Source: Lachnoclostridium sp. UBA7097
GTDB lineage: Bacteria > Bacillota > Clostridia > Lachnospirales > Lachnospiraceae
Direction of reading: 5' to 3'
Length of the DNA stretch: 28,639 bases
NCBI GenBank assembly: GCA_002499945.1
Contig: DKYP01000118.1
Location: 1-28,639 of the forward strand
Shown: one piece after another, positions 1-7,555 of the stretch
Layout of the letters: each line of letters opens with the position of its first letter
How positions within the stretch are numbered: position 1 is the first letter of the stretch
Made by a program: the position numbers and the translations under genes
The notes under the pieces: model-generated
Seen by the model: only the letters and a program-made list of their open reading frames with translations
Databases searched by the model: none
Told to the model about the DNA's origin: nothing

Positions 1-67
1 AAGGAAAATCTAATCGTTCGTGAGCATAGATAAATAACGGATACTAATTATAACTTATCTTTACTAC

Positions 68-1618
68 TTAGTCAACTAGCCCTGTATTCCTGCTTCCAGT
101 AAATTCTGAACCGTCTTCCGGGCTTGTCCTGAATGGGGCAGCAGGTATGCCATCCGCCCCGTATAATGTTACTTTGCTATAATTTGTCCAGAAATACCTT
201 GCATACAACGGGGTTTTTACTTTATCTGATTCTAGTATAACACTATCACCTGCTATAACGGCCTTTGCAGGAAAATATTTTTTATCTGCACCTGCTATTT
301 CAAAGCCATCCAGCACTTTCTCTGTGCATTTAAGCCCTGTTTCTGCATTCTGGAACTTTATATGTATCTGGCTGCCTTCTGTATAATATGAATGGTATAA
401 AGGCCCTGCGGCTTCTGCAAGGCTGGCCCCGCCATATACATGGTGCATTGCCTGTAACATAAGCCTTTCACCAACCGGTTTCTTATCCACAGGATGTATA
501 TTGCCATATTCGCCATGTTCAAGTATAACAGCAATACCTGTATTTTTAACAGTGTTATAAAGCCTCATCTGTGCTTCACGTATAAATGGCCAGTTCTTAT
601 AATCAGGTTCATTTATATCCTGGAACACAGGAAGCTGTACTAACATAAATGGGAGAGTATCATCTTTCCAGTCATGCCTCCATTGTTTTACAAGTGTAGA
701 AAGAAGCTCATAGTATGTATATGGCTTATGGTCATCCTCTTCGCCCTGGTAGTACAAAAAGCCTGCAATTGTATATGGTGCTATACGGGAAAGCATTGAT
801 TCATACAGTCCATATGGGCGGTTTACAGTGCGTGGGCCTACAGGGCCCGGGTACCTGCTTTCGCCAAAGAGTTTTATGGCTTCCTCCCACGTTGGGTTTT
901 GTGATGTAGCAAAATAATTTCCCACATTTTTATCAAATTCTGCCTGGTAAGCGTAGTATTCTTCAAGCTCTTTAAGATATCCCTCTTCATCCTGGTTTTT
1001 AACTATATTATCATATTCTTCAAGGTAAGAAGAAAGGCAAGGCACAGATTCAAGAAAATCCCGGCTAATCCAGCATGATGCCGAAGTGCCGCCCCAGTTA
1101 CAGCCAATTATGCCTACTGTAACACCAAGTTTTTCTGATAGTTTATCTGCAAAATAATATCCAACAGCAGACCATTCTTCACAGCTTTCTGGTGTAAATT
1201 TACTCCATGAACTTTCCTGTTCAGCTTTGTATAATTCTTCACCTTTCCATGATACTTTTGGTGTATAGTAAAACCTTACATTATCACCGCTGGCATTTTT
1301 TATTATTTCCATGCCGTTTTTATCGTCTTTTAGTGCAAATTCCATATTGGACTGCCCGCCCGCAAGCCAGACTTCACCAAGCATAATATCATCAAAAACT
1401 ATAACATCATTTCCGCTTTTTACAGTCATTTTATAAGGGCCTCCTGCCTTATGCGGCGGCAGGCACAGGTTCCATTTGCCATTATGTACTTCAGTTTCCA
1501 CAGTACAGTTATCTAATGACACAGCAACAAAGTCTCCATCTGACTCTCCCCATACTGCAATATTTTTATTCCTTTGTAATACCATACAATTACTAAAAAC
1601 AGCTGGTAATTTAAGCAT
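68..1618 (-). CDS. SGNH-type sialate O-acetylesterase-like enzyme, cytoplasmic
   Basis: A 516-residue carbohydrate acetylesterase of the sialate O-acetylesterase (SIAE/SASA) type, expected to remove O-acetyl groups from sugars. Seen: an N-terminal beta-sandwich-like segment, then the nucleophile block GEVWLAGGQSNMEF with Ser90, a Gly block around CNWGGTSASCW, a YYQGEEDD block, and the C-terminal HPVDKKPVGERL block with the likely catalytic His375. There is no signal peptide, so it should act inside the cell on imported acetylated oligosaccharides. The start is supported by an AGGAGG site (complement of 1627-1632) 8 nt upstream. It stands alone on the minus strand, divergent from the ferritin-like gene. 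True substrate is unknown. Acetylated manno- or xylo-oligosaccharides are possible given the mannoside locus some 15 kb away, but nothing links them directly. Sialic acid deacetylation should not be assumed from the family name. Confidence 0.85.
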   Translation of the reverse strand: MLKLPAVFSNCMVLQRNKNIAVWGESDGDFVAVSLDNCTVETEVHNGKWNLCLPPHKAGGPYKMTVKSGNDVIVFDDIMLGEVWLAGGQSNMEFALKDDKNGMEIIKNASGDNVRFYYTPKVSWKGEELYKAEQESSWSKFTPESCEEWSAVGYYFADKLSEKLGVTVGIIGCNWGGTSASCWISRDFLESVPCLSSYLEEYDNIVKNQDEEGYLKELEEYYAYQAEFDKNVGNYFATSQNPTWEEAIKLFGESRYPGPVGPRTVNRPYGLYESMLSRIAPYTIAGFLYYQGEEDDHKPYTYYELLSTLVKQWRHDWKDDTLPFMLVQLPVFQDINEPDYKNWPFIREAQMRLYNTVKNTGIAVILEHGEYGNIHPVDKKPVGERLMLQAMHHVYGGASLAEAAGPLYHSYYTEGSQIHIKFQNAETGLKCTEKVLDGFEIAGADKKYFPAKAVIAGDSVILESDKVKTPLYARYFWTNYSKVTLYGADGIPAAPFRTSPEDGSEFTGSRNTGLVD

Positions 1619-1787
1619 ATATTATACCTCCTTAAATCCATATATAAAATTATTGTACACATAGTTACTGGTGGCTGCAAGCTTTTTATTATAATATAGC
1701 AATTAAATTACAAAATATCATATTGTAACAATTTTTAATTATAACAATATATTATTCTATATGAATATCCTTGGAGGACTATTTATA

Positions 1788-2330
1788 ATGGAAAAGGAAT
1801 GTTTACTTACTAATGACTGCAGTTTTGCAGGAATAAGGCCGGCTATGGCAGATTTACCTTATCCGCAGATACAGGCAGCAGGACAGAACATGGTATATGC
1901 TAATTTACTAAGTATTGATTATTGTGGTTCTGTATCTGAATTATCAGCAATTACGCAATATATTAACAATGAAAACCGCCTGTCATGTATTAAATGTCCT
2001 GTAGCAAAGACAATACTTGGAATTGCAATGGCAGAAATGATGCATTTGCAGAAATTAGGTGAGCTGGTTAATCTTCTGGGCGGGAATGTTGATTTTATAG
2101 CAAAATACCAGAATGGTGCTAAGTTGTGGACACCAGCATATATTTTAATACCAGAAAATCCTGGAAAAATGATACTGGCAGATATAGAAGCAGAAAAAGC
2201 TGCTATAAAGCAGTACAGGGTACATGTAAATATGATAAAAGATAATTGTGTTACCGCAGTGCTTGAAAGAATAATTAAAGATGAAGAGTACCATATTATG
2301 CTTTTGCAGTCATTATTAAAAGAAATATAA
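1788..2330 (+). CDS. Ferritin-like/rubrerythrin-superfamily diiron protein
   Basis: A 180-residue four-helix-bundle candidate. Seen: a carboxylate/histidine pattern typical of diiron ferritin-like proteins, with Glu51 in SVSELSAITQY, ExxH at Glu83-His86 (AEMMHL), Glu134/Glu136 (IEAEKAA), and ExxH at Glu166-His169 (DEEYH). The family commonly handles iron storage, peroxide reduction or oxidative-stress defence in anaerobes; which of these applies cannot be told. The start is ATG 1788 because GGAGG at 1773-1777 lies 10 nt upstream; an in-frame ATG at 1761 has no comparable site. Cysteines at residues 4, 11, 46, 67 and 70 (the last two as CIKC) are more than expected for a plain ferritin, but no rubredoxin domain is present. 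It is monocistronic as far as can be seen, followed by a long inverted repeat. Confidence 0.7.
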   Translation: MEKECLLTNDCSFAGIRPAMADLPYPQIQAAGQNMVYANLLSIDYCGSVSELSAITQYINNENRLSCIKCPVAKTILGIAMAEMMHLQKLGELVNLLGGNVDFIAKYQNGAKLWTPAYILIPENPGKMILADIEAEKAAIKQYRVHVNMIKDNCVTAVLERIIKDEEYHIMLLQSLLKEI

Positions 2331-2336
2331 TTTATG

Positions 2337-2434
2337 GTTATTTGTTTTTTGATGTTTATATTTTTTGCAGGGCTTGTACCATGCAGCAGAAACCTGCTGC
2401 ATGTACACAAACTGCAAAACAAACCACAAATAAC
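2337..2434. repeat. Long multi-segment inverted repeat (stem-loop) after the ferritin-like gene
   Basis: Three nested arms pair across about 98 bases. The outer arm 2337-2345 pairs with 2426-2434 (9 bp), the middle arm 2363-2370 with 2412-2419 (8 bp), and the inner arm 2375-2389 with 2394-2407 (14 bp, one bulged C, loop AAAC). No U-run follows on either strand, so it is not a classical intrinsic terminator. It may protect the 3' end of the ferritin mRNA, act as a structured RNA, or be a small palindromic repeat element. The pairing is seen directly; function is unknown. Confidence 0.6.
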
Positions 2435-2542
2435 TGTAACTATACTATATTTATAAACCAGCAAATACAATAGATTTTTACTAGTATTTATGGTAATATA
2501 AGACCATATTGTTTTAATCTTTATGGGGAGGGATAAATTTAT

Positions 2543-4033
2543 ATGAAGAAATTTATTATGGCGCTTGATGCAGGTACTACTAGTAACCGTTGTATTTTAT
2601 TTAACCATAGTGGGGAAATAGTATCTGTTGCACAGAAAGAGTTTACACAGATTTTTCCAAAGCCAGGCTGGGTAGAGCATGATGCCAGGGAAATCTGGGC
2701 GGCGCAGCTTGGGGTTGCGGTGGAGGCTATGTCAAAGGCAGGCGTGCCTGCTTCTGGTATTGCTGCAATAGGAATAACAAACCAGCGGGAAACCACTATT
2801 GTCTGGGATAAAAAGACAGGTGAGCCGGTTTATAATGCAATTGTCTGGCAATGCCGCCGCACTTCGGGGTATTGTGATTATTTAAAAGAAAAAGGGCTTG
2901 TGGATATATTCCGCAAAAAGACCGGGCTTGTTATTGATGCCTATTTTTCTGCCACAAAGCTTAAATGGATTTTAGATAATGTAAAAGATGCAAGGCGGCG
3001 TGCAGAGAACGGTGAGCTTCTTTTTGGCACGGTGGATACATGGCTTATATGGAATCTTACAAAAGGCAAAGTACATGTAACAGATTATTCTAATGCTTCA
3101 CGTACAATGATGTATAATATTAATGAATTAAAGTGGGATGAAGATATATTAAAGGAACTGGATATCCCGCTTTCCATGCTTCCAGAGGTACGTGGGACAA
3201 GTGAGATATATGGCATGGCAGACAGTTCATATTTTGGCGGGCAGATTCCCGTGGCAAGTGCTGCTGGTGACCAGCAGGCGGCACTTTTTGGACAGGCATG
3301 TTTTAATAAAGGTGATATTAAGAATACATATGGTACAGGCTGTTTTCTTTTAATGAATACAGGGGAGAAACCTGTATTTTCAGAAAACGGGCTTGTAACT
3401 ACCATAGCGTGGGGAATTGGCGGAAAGATTACATATGCACTGGAAGGCTCTATATTTATTGCAGGTGCTATAATACAATGGCTCCGTGATGAAATGCGTT
3501 TAATAGATGCTGCTGCGGATTCGGAAATAATGGCGCAGAAAGTCCAGGATACAAATGGATGTTATATTGTCCCTGCATTCACAGGTCTTGGTGCGCCTTA
3601 CTGGAACCAGCATGCAAGGGGTGTGGTTACAGGGCTTACACGTGGCGTTAACAGATACCATATTATACGTGCTGCGCTTGAATCGGTTGCATACCAGGCA
3701 AATGATGTGTTAAAGGCAATGGAAGCAGATTCTGGAATTAATATACCAGCATTAAAGGCAGATGGCGGTGCAAGTGCCAATAATTTCTTAATGCAGGTAC
3801 AGTCAGATATTATAAATATACCAGTGCTTTGCCCGGGCTGCAAGGAAAGCACTGCTACAGGTGCAGCATATCTTGCAGGGCTTGCCACTGGTTACTGGGA
3901 TAGTAAAGAAGAAATTATGGGTAATATAAATACAAGTAAAACTTTTTATCCAGGGATAACAGAAGAAAAAAGAAATATAATGCTTGATGGCTGGAAAAGG
4001 GCAATAAAATGTGCAATTAGCTGGACAGGCTGA
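2543..4033 (+). CDS. glpK: Glycerol kinase
   Basis: Phosphorylates glycerol to sn-glycerol-3-phosphate with ATP in the cytoplasm. The 496-residue FGGY-family kinase is full length for bacterial GlpK (about 500). Seen: the N-terminal phosphate loop ALDAGTTSNR, the segment GWVEHDAREIW, the AGDQQAALFGQ block, and the C-terminal nucleotide-binding DGGASANNFLMQ. GGGGAGGG at 2525-2532 sits 10 nt before ATG 2543. Neither glpF nor glpD is adjacent; rtcB starts 32 nt downstream on the same strand and could be co-transcribed. In Gram-positive GlpK of the enterococcal type, a His in a YHFYG context is phosphorylated by HPr of the PTS. Here the aligned segment reads SSYFGG with Ser229 in that place, so PTS activation by that route looks lost. 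Confidence 0.95.
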   Translation: MKKFIMALDAGTTSNRCILFNHSGEIVSVAQKEFTQIFPKPGWVEHDAREIWAAQLGVAVEAMSKAGVPASGIAAIGITNQRETTIVWDKKTGEPVYNAIVWQCRRTSGYCDYLKEKGLVDIFRKKTGLVIDAYFSATKLKWILDNVKDARRRAENGELLFGTVDTWLIWNLTKGKVHVTDYSNASRTMMYNINELKWDEDILKELDIPLSMLPEVRGTSEIYGMADSSYFGGQIPVASAAGDQQAALFGQACFNKGDIKNTYGTGCFLLMNTGEKPVFSENGLVTTIAWGIGGKITYALEGSIFIAGAIIQWLRDEMRLIDAAADSEIMAQKVQDTNGCYIVPAFTGLGAPYWNQHARGVVTGLTRGVNRYHIIRAALESVAYQANDVLKAMEADSGINIPALKADGGASANNFLMQVQSDIINIPVLCPGCKESTATGAAYLAGLATGYWDSKEEIMGNINTSKTFYPGITEEKRNIMLDGWKRAIKCAISWTG

Positions 4034-4065
4034 TACATAGTGCTTTATAAAGGAGGGCAGATGTT

Positions 4066-5265
4066 ATGTTTGAGATTAAGGGGAAAGTTAATACTGCCAT
4101 ATGTTATGCAAATATTGTAGAAGATGAGGCAATAGAACAGATACGCAGGATGTGTGATTATGAATTTACAGAGGGAAGCCAGATACGTATTATGCCAGAT
4201 GTGCATGCAGGAAAGGGCTGTACTATTGGTACGACTATGACAATAATGGACAGGGCGGTGCCAAATATTGTAGGGGTTGATATTGGCTGTGGGATGTATA
4301 CGGTTAATATTGGCAAAGCAGATATTGATTTTGAAAAAGTAGATGAAGCAGCACATTATATTCCTTCCGGGATGAATGTATGGGAGGGCAGGGAGGAGCA
4401 TTTTAACCTACAGGAACTTCATTGTTACAGAAGCCTTAAGAATACAAAATATCTTGAGAGAAGCCTTGGCACACTTGGAGGCGGCAACCATTTTATTGAA
4501 ATAGACCAGGCGGCAGACGGCACGAAATATCTTGTTATCCATACAGGCAGCCGTAACCTTGGCAAGCAGGTAGCAGAATTTTACCAGAAATTTGCTGTAG
4601 AACTCCACTCTGGCAAGGAAGATTATCTTAAGAAAAAAGATGCACTGATAACCGAATACAAAGCAGAAGGGCGCAGGAAAGAAATCCAGGCGGCATTAAA
4701 AAAGCTTAAATGGGAGAGAAGGCAGTGTTTAATACCAGATGACTTATGTTATCTTTATGGGATTTATTTTAAATATTATTTGCATGATGTGGAGATTTGC
4801 CAGGCTTTTGCCAGAAGAAACCGCGAAAGGATTGCAGAAATACTTTTAGGGCGCACAGGGATAGAAGCAGGGGAAGCGTTCCATACAATCCATAATTATA
4901 TTGATACCAAAAACATGATTTTAAGGAAAGGGGCAATATCTGCATATAAAGATGAGAAAGTCCTGATACCAGTTAATATGAGGGATGGCAGTGTGCTTGC
5001 AAAGGGAAAGGGAAACCCGGAATGGAATTATTCTGCCCCTCATGGTGCAGGCAGGCTTATGTCACGTACCAAGGCAAAGGAAACATTGAATATGGAAGAA
5101 TATAAAAGTGTTATGGAGGGTATTTATACAACATCTGTAAATGAACAGACACTTGATGAAGCACCAATGGCTTATAAATCTTTAGATGATATAATTGATG
5201 TAATAAAAGATTCTGTGGATATAATTGATATTATGAAACCAGTTTATAATTTTAAAGCATCATAA
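4066..5265 (+). CDS. rtcB: RtcB-family RNA 3'-phosphate ligase
   Basis: RtcB joins RNA 2',3'-cyclic phosphate or 3'-phosphate ends to 5'-OH ends, using GTP and Mn2+ and a guanylylated histidine. The 399-residue protein carries the expected residues: DVHAGKGCTIG, metal ligands Asp72 and Cys75 in VGVDIGCGM, Asn141-His142 in GGGNHFIE, His159 in VIHTGSRNLG, FHTIHNYID, and His326 in APHGAGRLMSR as the GMP acceptor. It appears catalytically intact. AAAGGAGG lies just upstream of ATG 4066. No archease gene or rtcA is adjacent. It sits between glpK (32 nt upstream) and the helical-repeat/HSP90 cluster (44 nt downstream), all on one strand with no recognisable terminator. A role in RNA repair after nuclease damage is the family expectation; a functional tie to the cluster is inference. 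Confidence 0.93.
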   Translation: MFEIKGKVNTAICYANIVEDEAIEQIRRMCDYEFTEGSQIRIMPDVHAGKGCTIGTTMTIMDRAVPNIVGVDIGCGMYTVNIGKADIDFEKVDEAAHYIPSGMNVWEGREEHFNLQELHCYRSLKNTKYLERSLGTLGGGNHFIEIDQAADGTKYLVIHTGSRNLGKQVAEFYQKFAVELHSGKEDYLKKKDALITEYKAEGRRKEIQAALKKLKWERRQCLIPDDLCYLYGIYFKYYLHDVEICQAFARRNRERIAEILLGRTGIEAGEAFHTIHNYIDTKNMILRKGAISAYKDEKVLIPVNMRDGSVLAKGKGNPEWNYSAPHGAGRLMSRTKAKETLNMEEYKSVMEGIYTTSVNEQTLDEAPMAYKSLDDIIDVIKDSVDIIDIMKPVYNFKAS

Positions 5266-5309
5266 ACGGATATACAGCTAAGAAAGGAAACTGGGCATGG
5301 GGGATTAAT

Positions 5310-6416
5310 ATGGGACAGGGGTACAATCCAGAAGATATTAAAGGACTTTATGACAATCTGCCACATGGCAGGGCACGTATGGCAGCAATTAAAAATGCTA
5401 TTATGGAAGCGGACAGGCATAATGATGTATGTTTTATGATATATTTCCGTGAAGATTTATGTGAGGAGTCATGTTTTTATGGTGATGAAACAGAAATGAT
5501 GGTGGTATTTCCAGAGATTTTAAATCTTATAGACAGATACCCGGATACACCATCCACGCAGTTTGATACTGCTTATAAAAACGCTTTGGAACATGTGTTA
5601 TGGGTATATAAATGGGTGGTTGGCAGGTGTTCTTCTTTTTACCAGGTTCCAATGGAGGACTGCATGAAATTCTTTGAGGATTTTAAAAGGCGCTGCCTTG
5701 GGTACGGCTTTAATTTAAAGCCATACTACAGGCTGTTATATGGATTTTACCATTTTGATGATAAAAAGGCAGATGAGGCATTTTATAATTTTGAAAAGCT
5801 TCCAAGGGATTCAAATAGTAATTGCAAGGCATGTGACAGGAATGCAGAGATAGGCTTTTATCTTGATAAGGGTAATTTGGAAAAGGCTGTAAAGCTTGCA
5901 GGGGATATTGAAAGTTTTAAATTAAAGTGTGGAAATGACAAGGATGCATGGCGCAGGATGAAATTAAGTTTTATGAGATATTATATGGGCAAAAACTTTG
6001 AAGAAGCAGATAAAATTGCTTATATGATGGAACGCAATATGAATGATAAAACAGAATACCAGGCATGGGATGATATTTTAAGATGTTATTCATATACAAG
6101 GCCAGGCAGGGCATTGAGAATATATAAAAAACACTGGAAAGAATGGCAGAGCGGTACAAGCCCGTTGGATGAATTTGACAAGGTATTAAATGTATGCTGT
6201 TTCTGGAAGAAATTCAGGAAAGACAGCGGAAAGGATACGGTAAAACTTGACCTTGATAATTCTTTTCCATTGTATAATGAGGAAAAGGTTTATAAGACAG
6301 AGGATTTATATAATTATTATTATAACAGGGCAAGGGATATTGCATTAAAGTTTGATAAAAGGAATAATGCAGACAGTTACATAAAAGAGATGGGTGAAAA
6401 GTTAGATATTATATAA
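5310..6416 (+). CDS. Helical-repeat (TPR-like) paralog P1 of the HSP90-linked cluster
   Basis: Unrecognised 368-residue soluble protein, no signal peptide or membrane segment. It belongs to a five-member family within the window. Seen: N-terminal NPEDIKGLYDNLPHGRAR; AIMEADRHND; a conserved YFREDLCEES; a mid-protein motif C172-KA-C175 followed by a TPR-like helix pair (EIGFYLDKGNLEKAVKLA); a hallmark RPGRALRIYKKHWKEW around residues 264-280; a VCCFWK segment; and a C-terminal YYYNRARDIALKFDKRN. The residue pattern suggests stacked helical hairpins, hence a protein-binding scaffold. It reads like a close duplicate of P2, 20 nt downstream. RBS is a GGGGG run just before ATG 5310. TPR assignment is by eye and not certain. 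Confidence 0.75.
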   Translation: MGQGYNPEDIKGLYDNLPHGRARMAAIKNAIMEADRHNDVCFMIYFREDLCEESCFYGDETEMMVVFPEILNLIDRYPDTPSTQFDTAYKNALEHVLWVYKWVVGRCSSFYQVPMEDCMKFFEDFKRRCLGYGFNLKPYYRLLYGFYHFDDKKADEAFYNFEKLPRDSNSNCKACDRNAEIGFYLDKGNLEKAVKLAGDIESFKLKCGNDKDAWRRMKLSFMRYYMGKNFEEADKIAYMMERNMNDKTEYQAWDDILRCYSYTRPGRALRIYKKHWKEWQSGTSPLDEFDKVLNVCCFWKKFRKDSGKDTVKLDLDNSFPLYNEEKVYKTEDLYNYYYNRARDIALKFDKRNNADSYIKEMGEKLDII

Positions 6417-6436
6417 AGATATTAAGGAGGGCTTAA

Positions 6437-7549
6437 ATGAATTACAACCCGGAAGAATTAAAGAAGCATTATGATGGACTGCCCCATGGCAAAGCAAGGA
6501 CAGAGGCATTAAGGGAAGCTATAGAGGCAGCAGACCAGCATAATGATGTGCCATTCAGGATATATTTCAGGGAAGAAATGTGCCATGAAGCATGTTTTTA
6601 CGGTGATGTTATGTATATGATGGTAGTATTCCCTGAAATGTTATCTATTATAGACAGGTATCCGGATACACCGTCAACACAATTTGACACAAGTTATGAT
6701 AATGCACTTGACCATATATTGTGGATTTATAAATGGGTAATTGAGGAATGTAGCAGTTTTTACCAGATTTCAATGGAGGACTGTTTAAAGTTTTTTGAAG
6801 ATTTTAAAAAACGTTCTATAAGTTATGGTTATAATTTAAAGCCTTATTACAGGTCGCTTTATTATTTTTATAATTTTGATGATAAAAAAGCAGAAGAGGC
6901 TTTCCACAATTTTGAAAGAATACCAAGGGATTCTAACAGCGATTGCAGGGCATGTGAAAGAAATACAGAGATAGGGTTTTACCTTGATGCTGGAAACCTG
7001 GATAAAGCTTTTGAACTGGCAGAGGATATTGAAAACTTTAAATTAAGGTGTGGAGGGAATTACTTTGATGCATGGCTTAGAATGAAGATTTCATTTCTTG
7101 ATTATTATATGGAGAACTGTGAATTTGAAAAGGCTGCAGAACTTGCAGGGCTGCTTGAACGTAAAATTAATGATAAGACAGAATACCAGGTATGGGGGAC
7201 TATTATGGACTGTTATGCACACACAAAGCCAGGCAGGGCATTAAGGATTTATAAAAAATACTGGAAAGAGTTAGAAAAAGAACACAGTCCTTATGATTTG
7301 TTAGGTTCTTCACAACATGTGTGCTGTTTCTGGAAGCAGATGGTAAAAAGCGGCAGGGAAACGGTAAGGTTACAGTTAGATTCCTCTTTTCCATTATATA
7401 ATGAGGACAGGATATATAAAACAGAGGATTTGTTTAATTATTATTATAACAGGGCAGAAAATATTGCAAAGAAATTTGACCAGAGAAATAATGCAGACAG
7501 CTATATAAAAGACTTACAAGATGCACTGGAAAATGCAATGGAGGATTAA
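6437..7549 (+). CDS. Helical-repeat (TPR-like) paralog P2 of the HSP90-linked cluster
   Basis: 370 residues, very similar to P1 along its whole length: NPEELKKHYDGLPHGKAR, YFREEMCHEA, the pair C170-RA-C173, KPGRALRIYKKYWKEL, VCCFWKQ, and YYYNRAENIAKKFDQRN. The AAGGAGG site at 6424-6430 is the strongest ribosome site in the cluster, suggesting high translation. The stop codon lies 6 nt before the ATG of the HSP90-type chaperone, and the last codons of this gene supply the chaperone's Shine-Dalgarno sequence, so the two are probably translationally coupled. Function unknown; a scaffold or chaperone-adaptor role is inferred from repeats and context. Confidence 0.75.
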   Translation: MNYNPEELKKHYDGLPHGKARTEALREAIEAADQHNDVPFRIYFREEMCHEACFYGDVMYMMVVFPEMLSIIDRYPDTPSTQFDTSYDNALDHILWIYKWVIEECSSFYQISMEDCLKFFEDFKKRSISYGYNLKPYYRSLYYFYNFDDKKAEEAFHNFERIPRDSNSDCRACERNTEIGFYLDAGNLDKAFELAEDIENFKLRCGGNYFDAWLRMKISFLDYYMENCEFEKAAELAGLLERKINDKTEYQVWGTIMDCYAHTKPGRALRIYKKYWKELEKEHSPYDLLGSSQHVCCFWKQMVKSGRETVRLQLDSSFPLYNEDRIYKTEDLFNYYYNRAENIAKKFDQRNNADSYIKDLQDALENAMED

Positions 7550-7555
7550 TTGATT

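Noticed and set aside
2337..2434. Intrinsic terminator for the ferritin-like gene
   Set aside because: The stems are strong but no U-run follows on either strand, so it is listed as an inverted repeat instead.
1919..2470. 183-residue minus-strand frame across the ferritin-like gene and the inverted repeat
   Set aside because: Antisense to a gene with clear diiron motifs; its own product has no recognisable feature and it crosses the palindrome.
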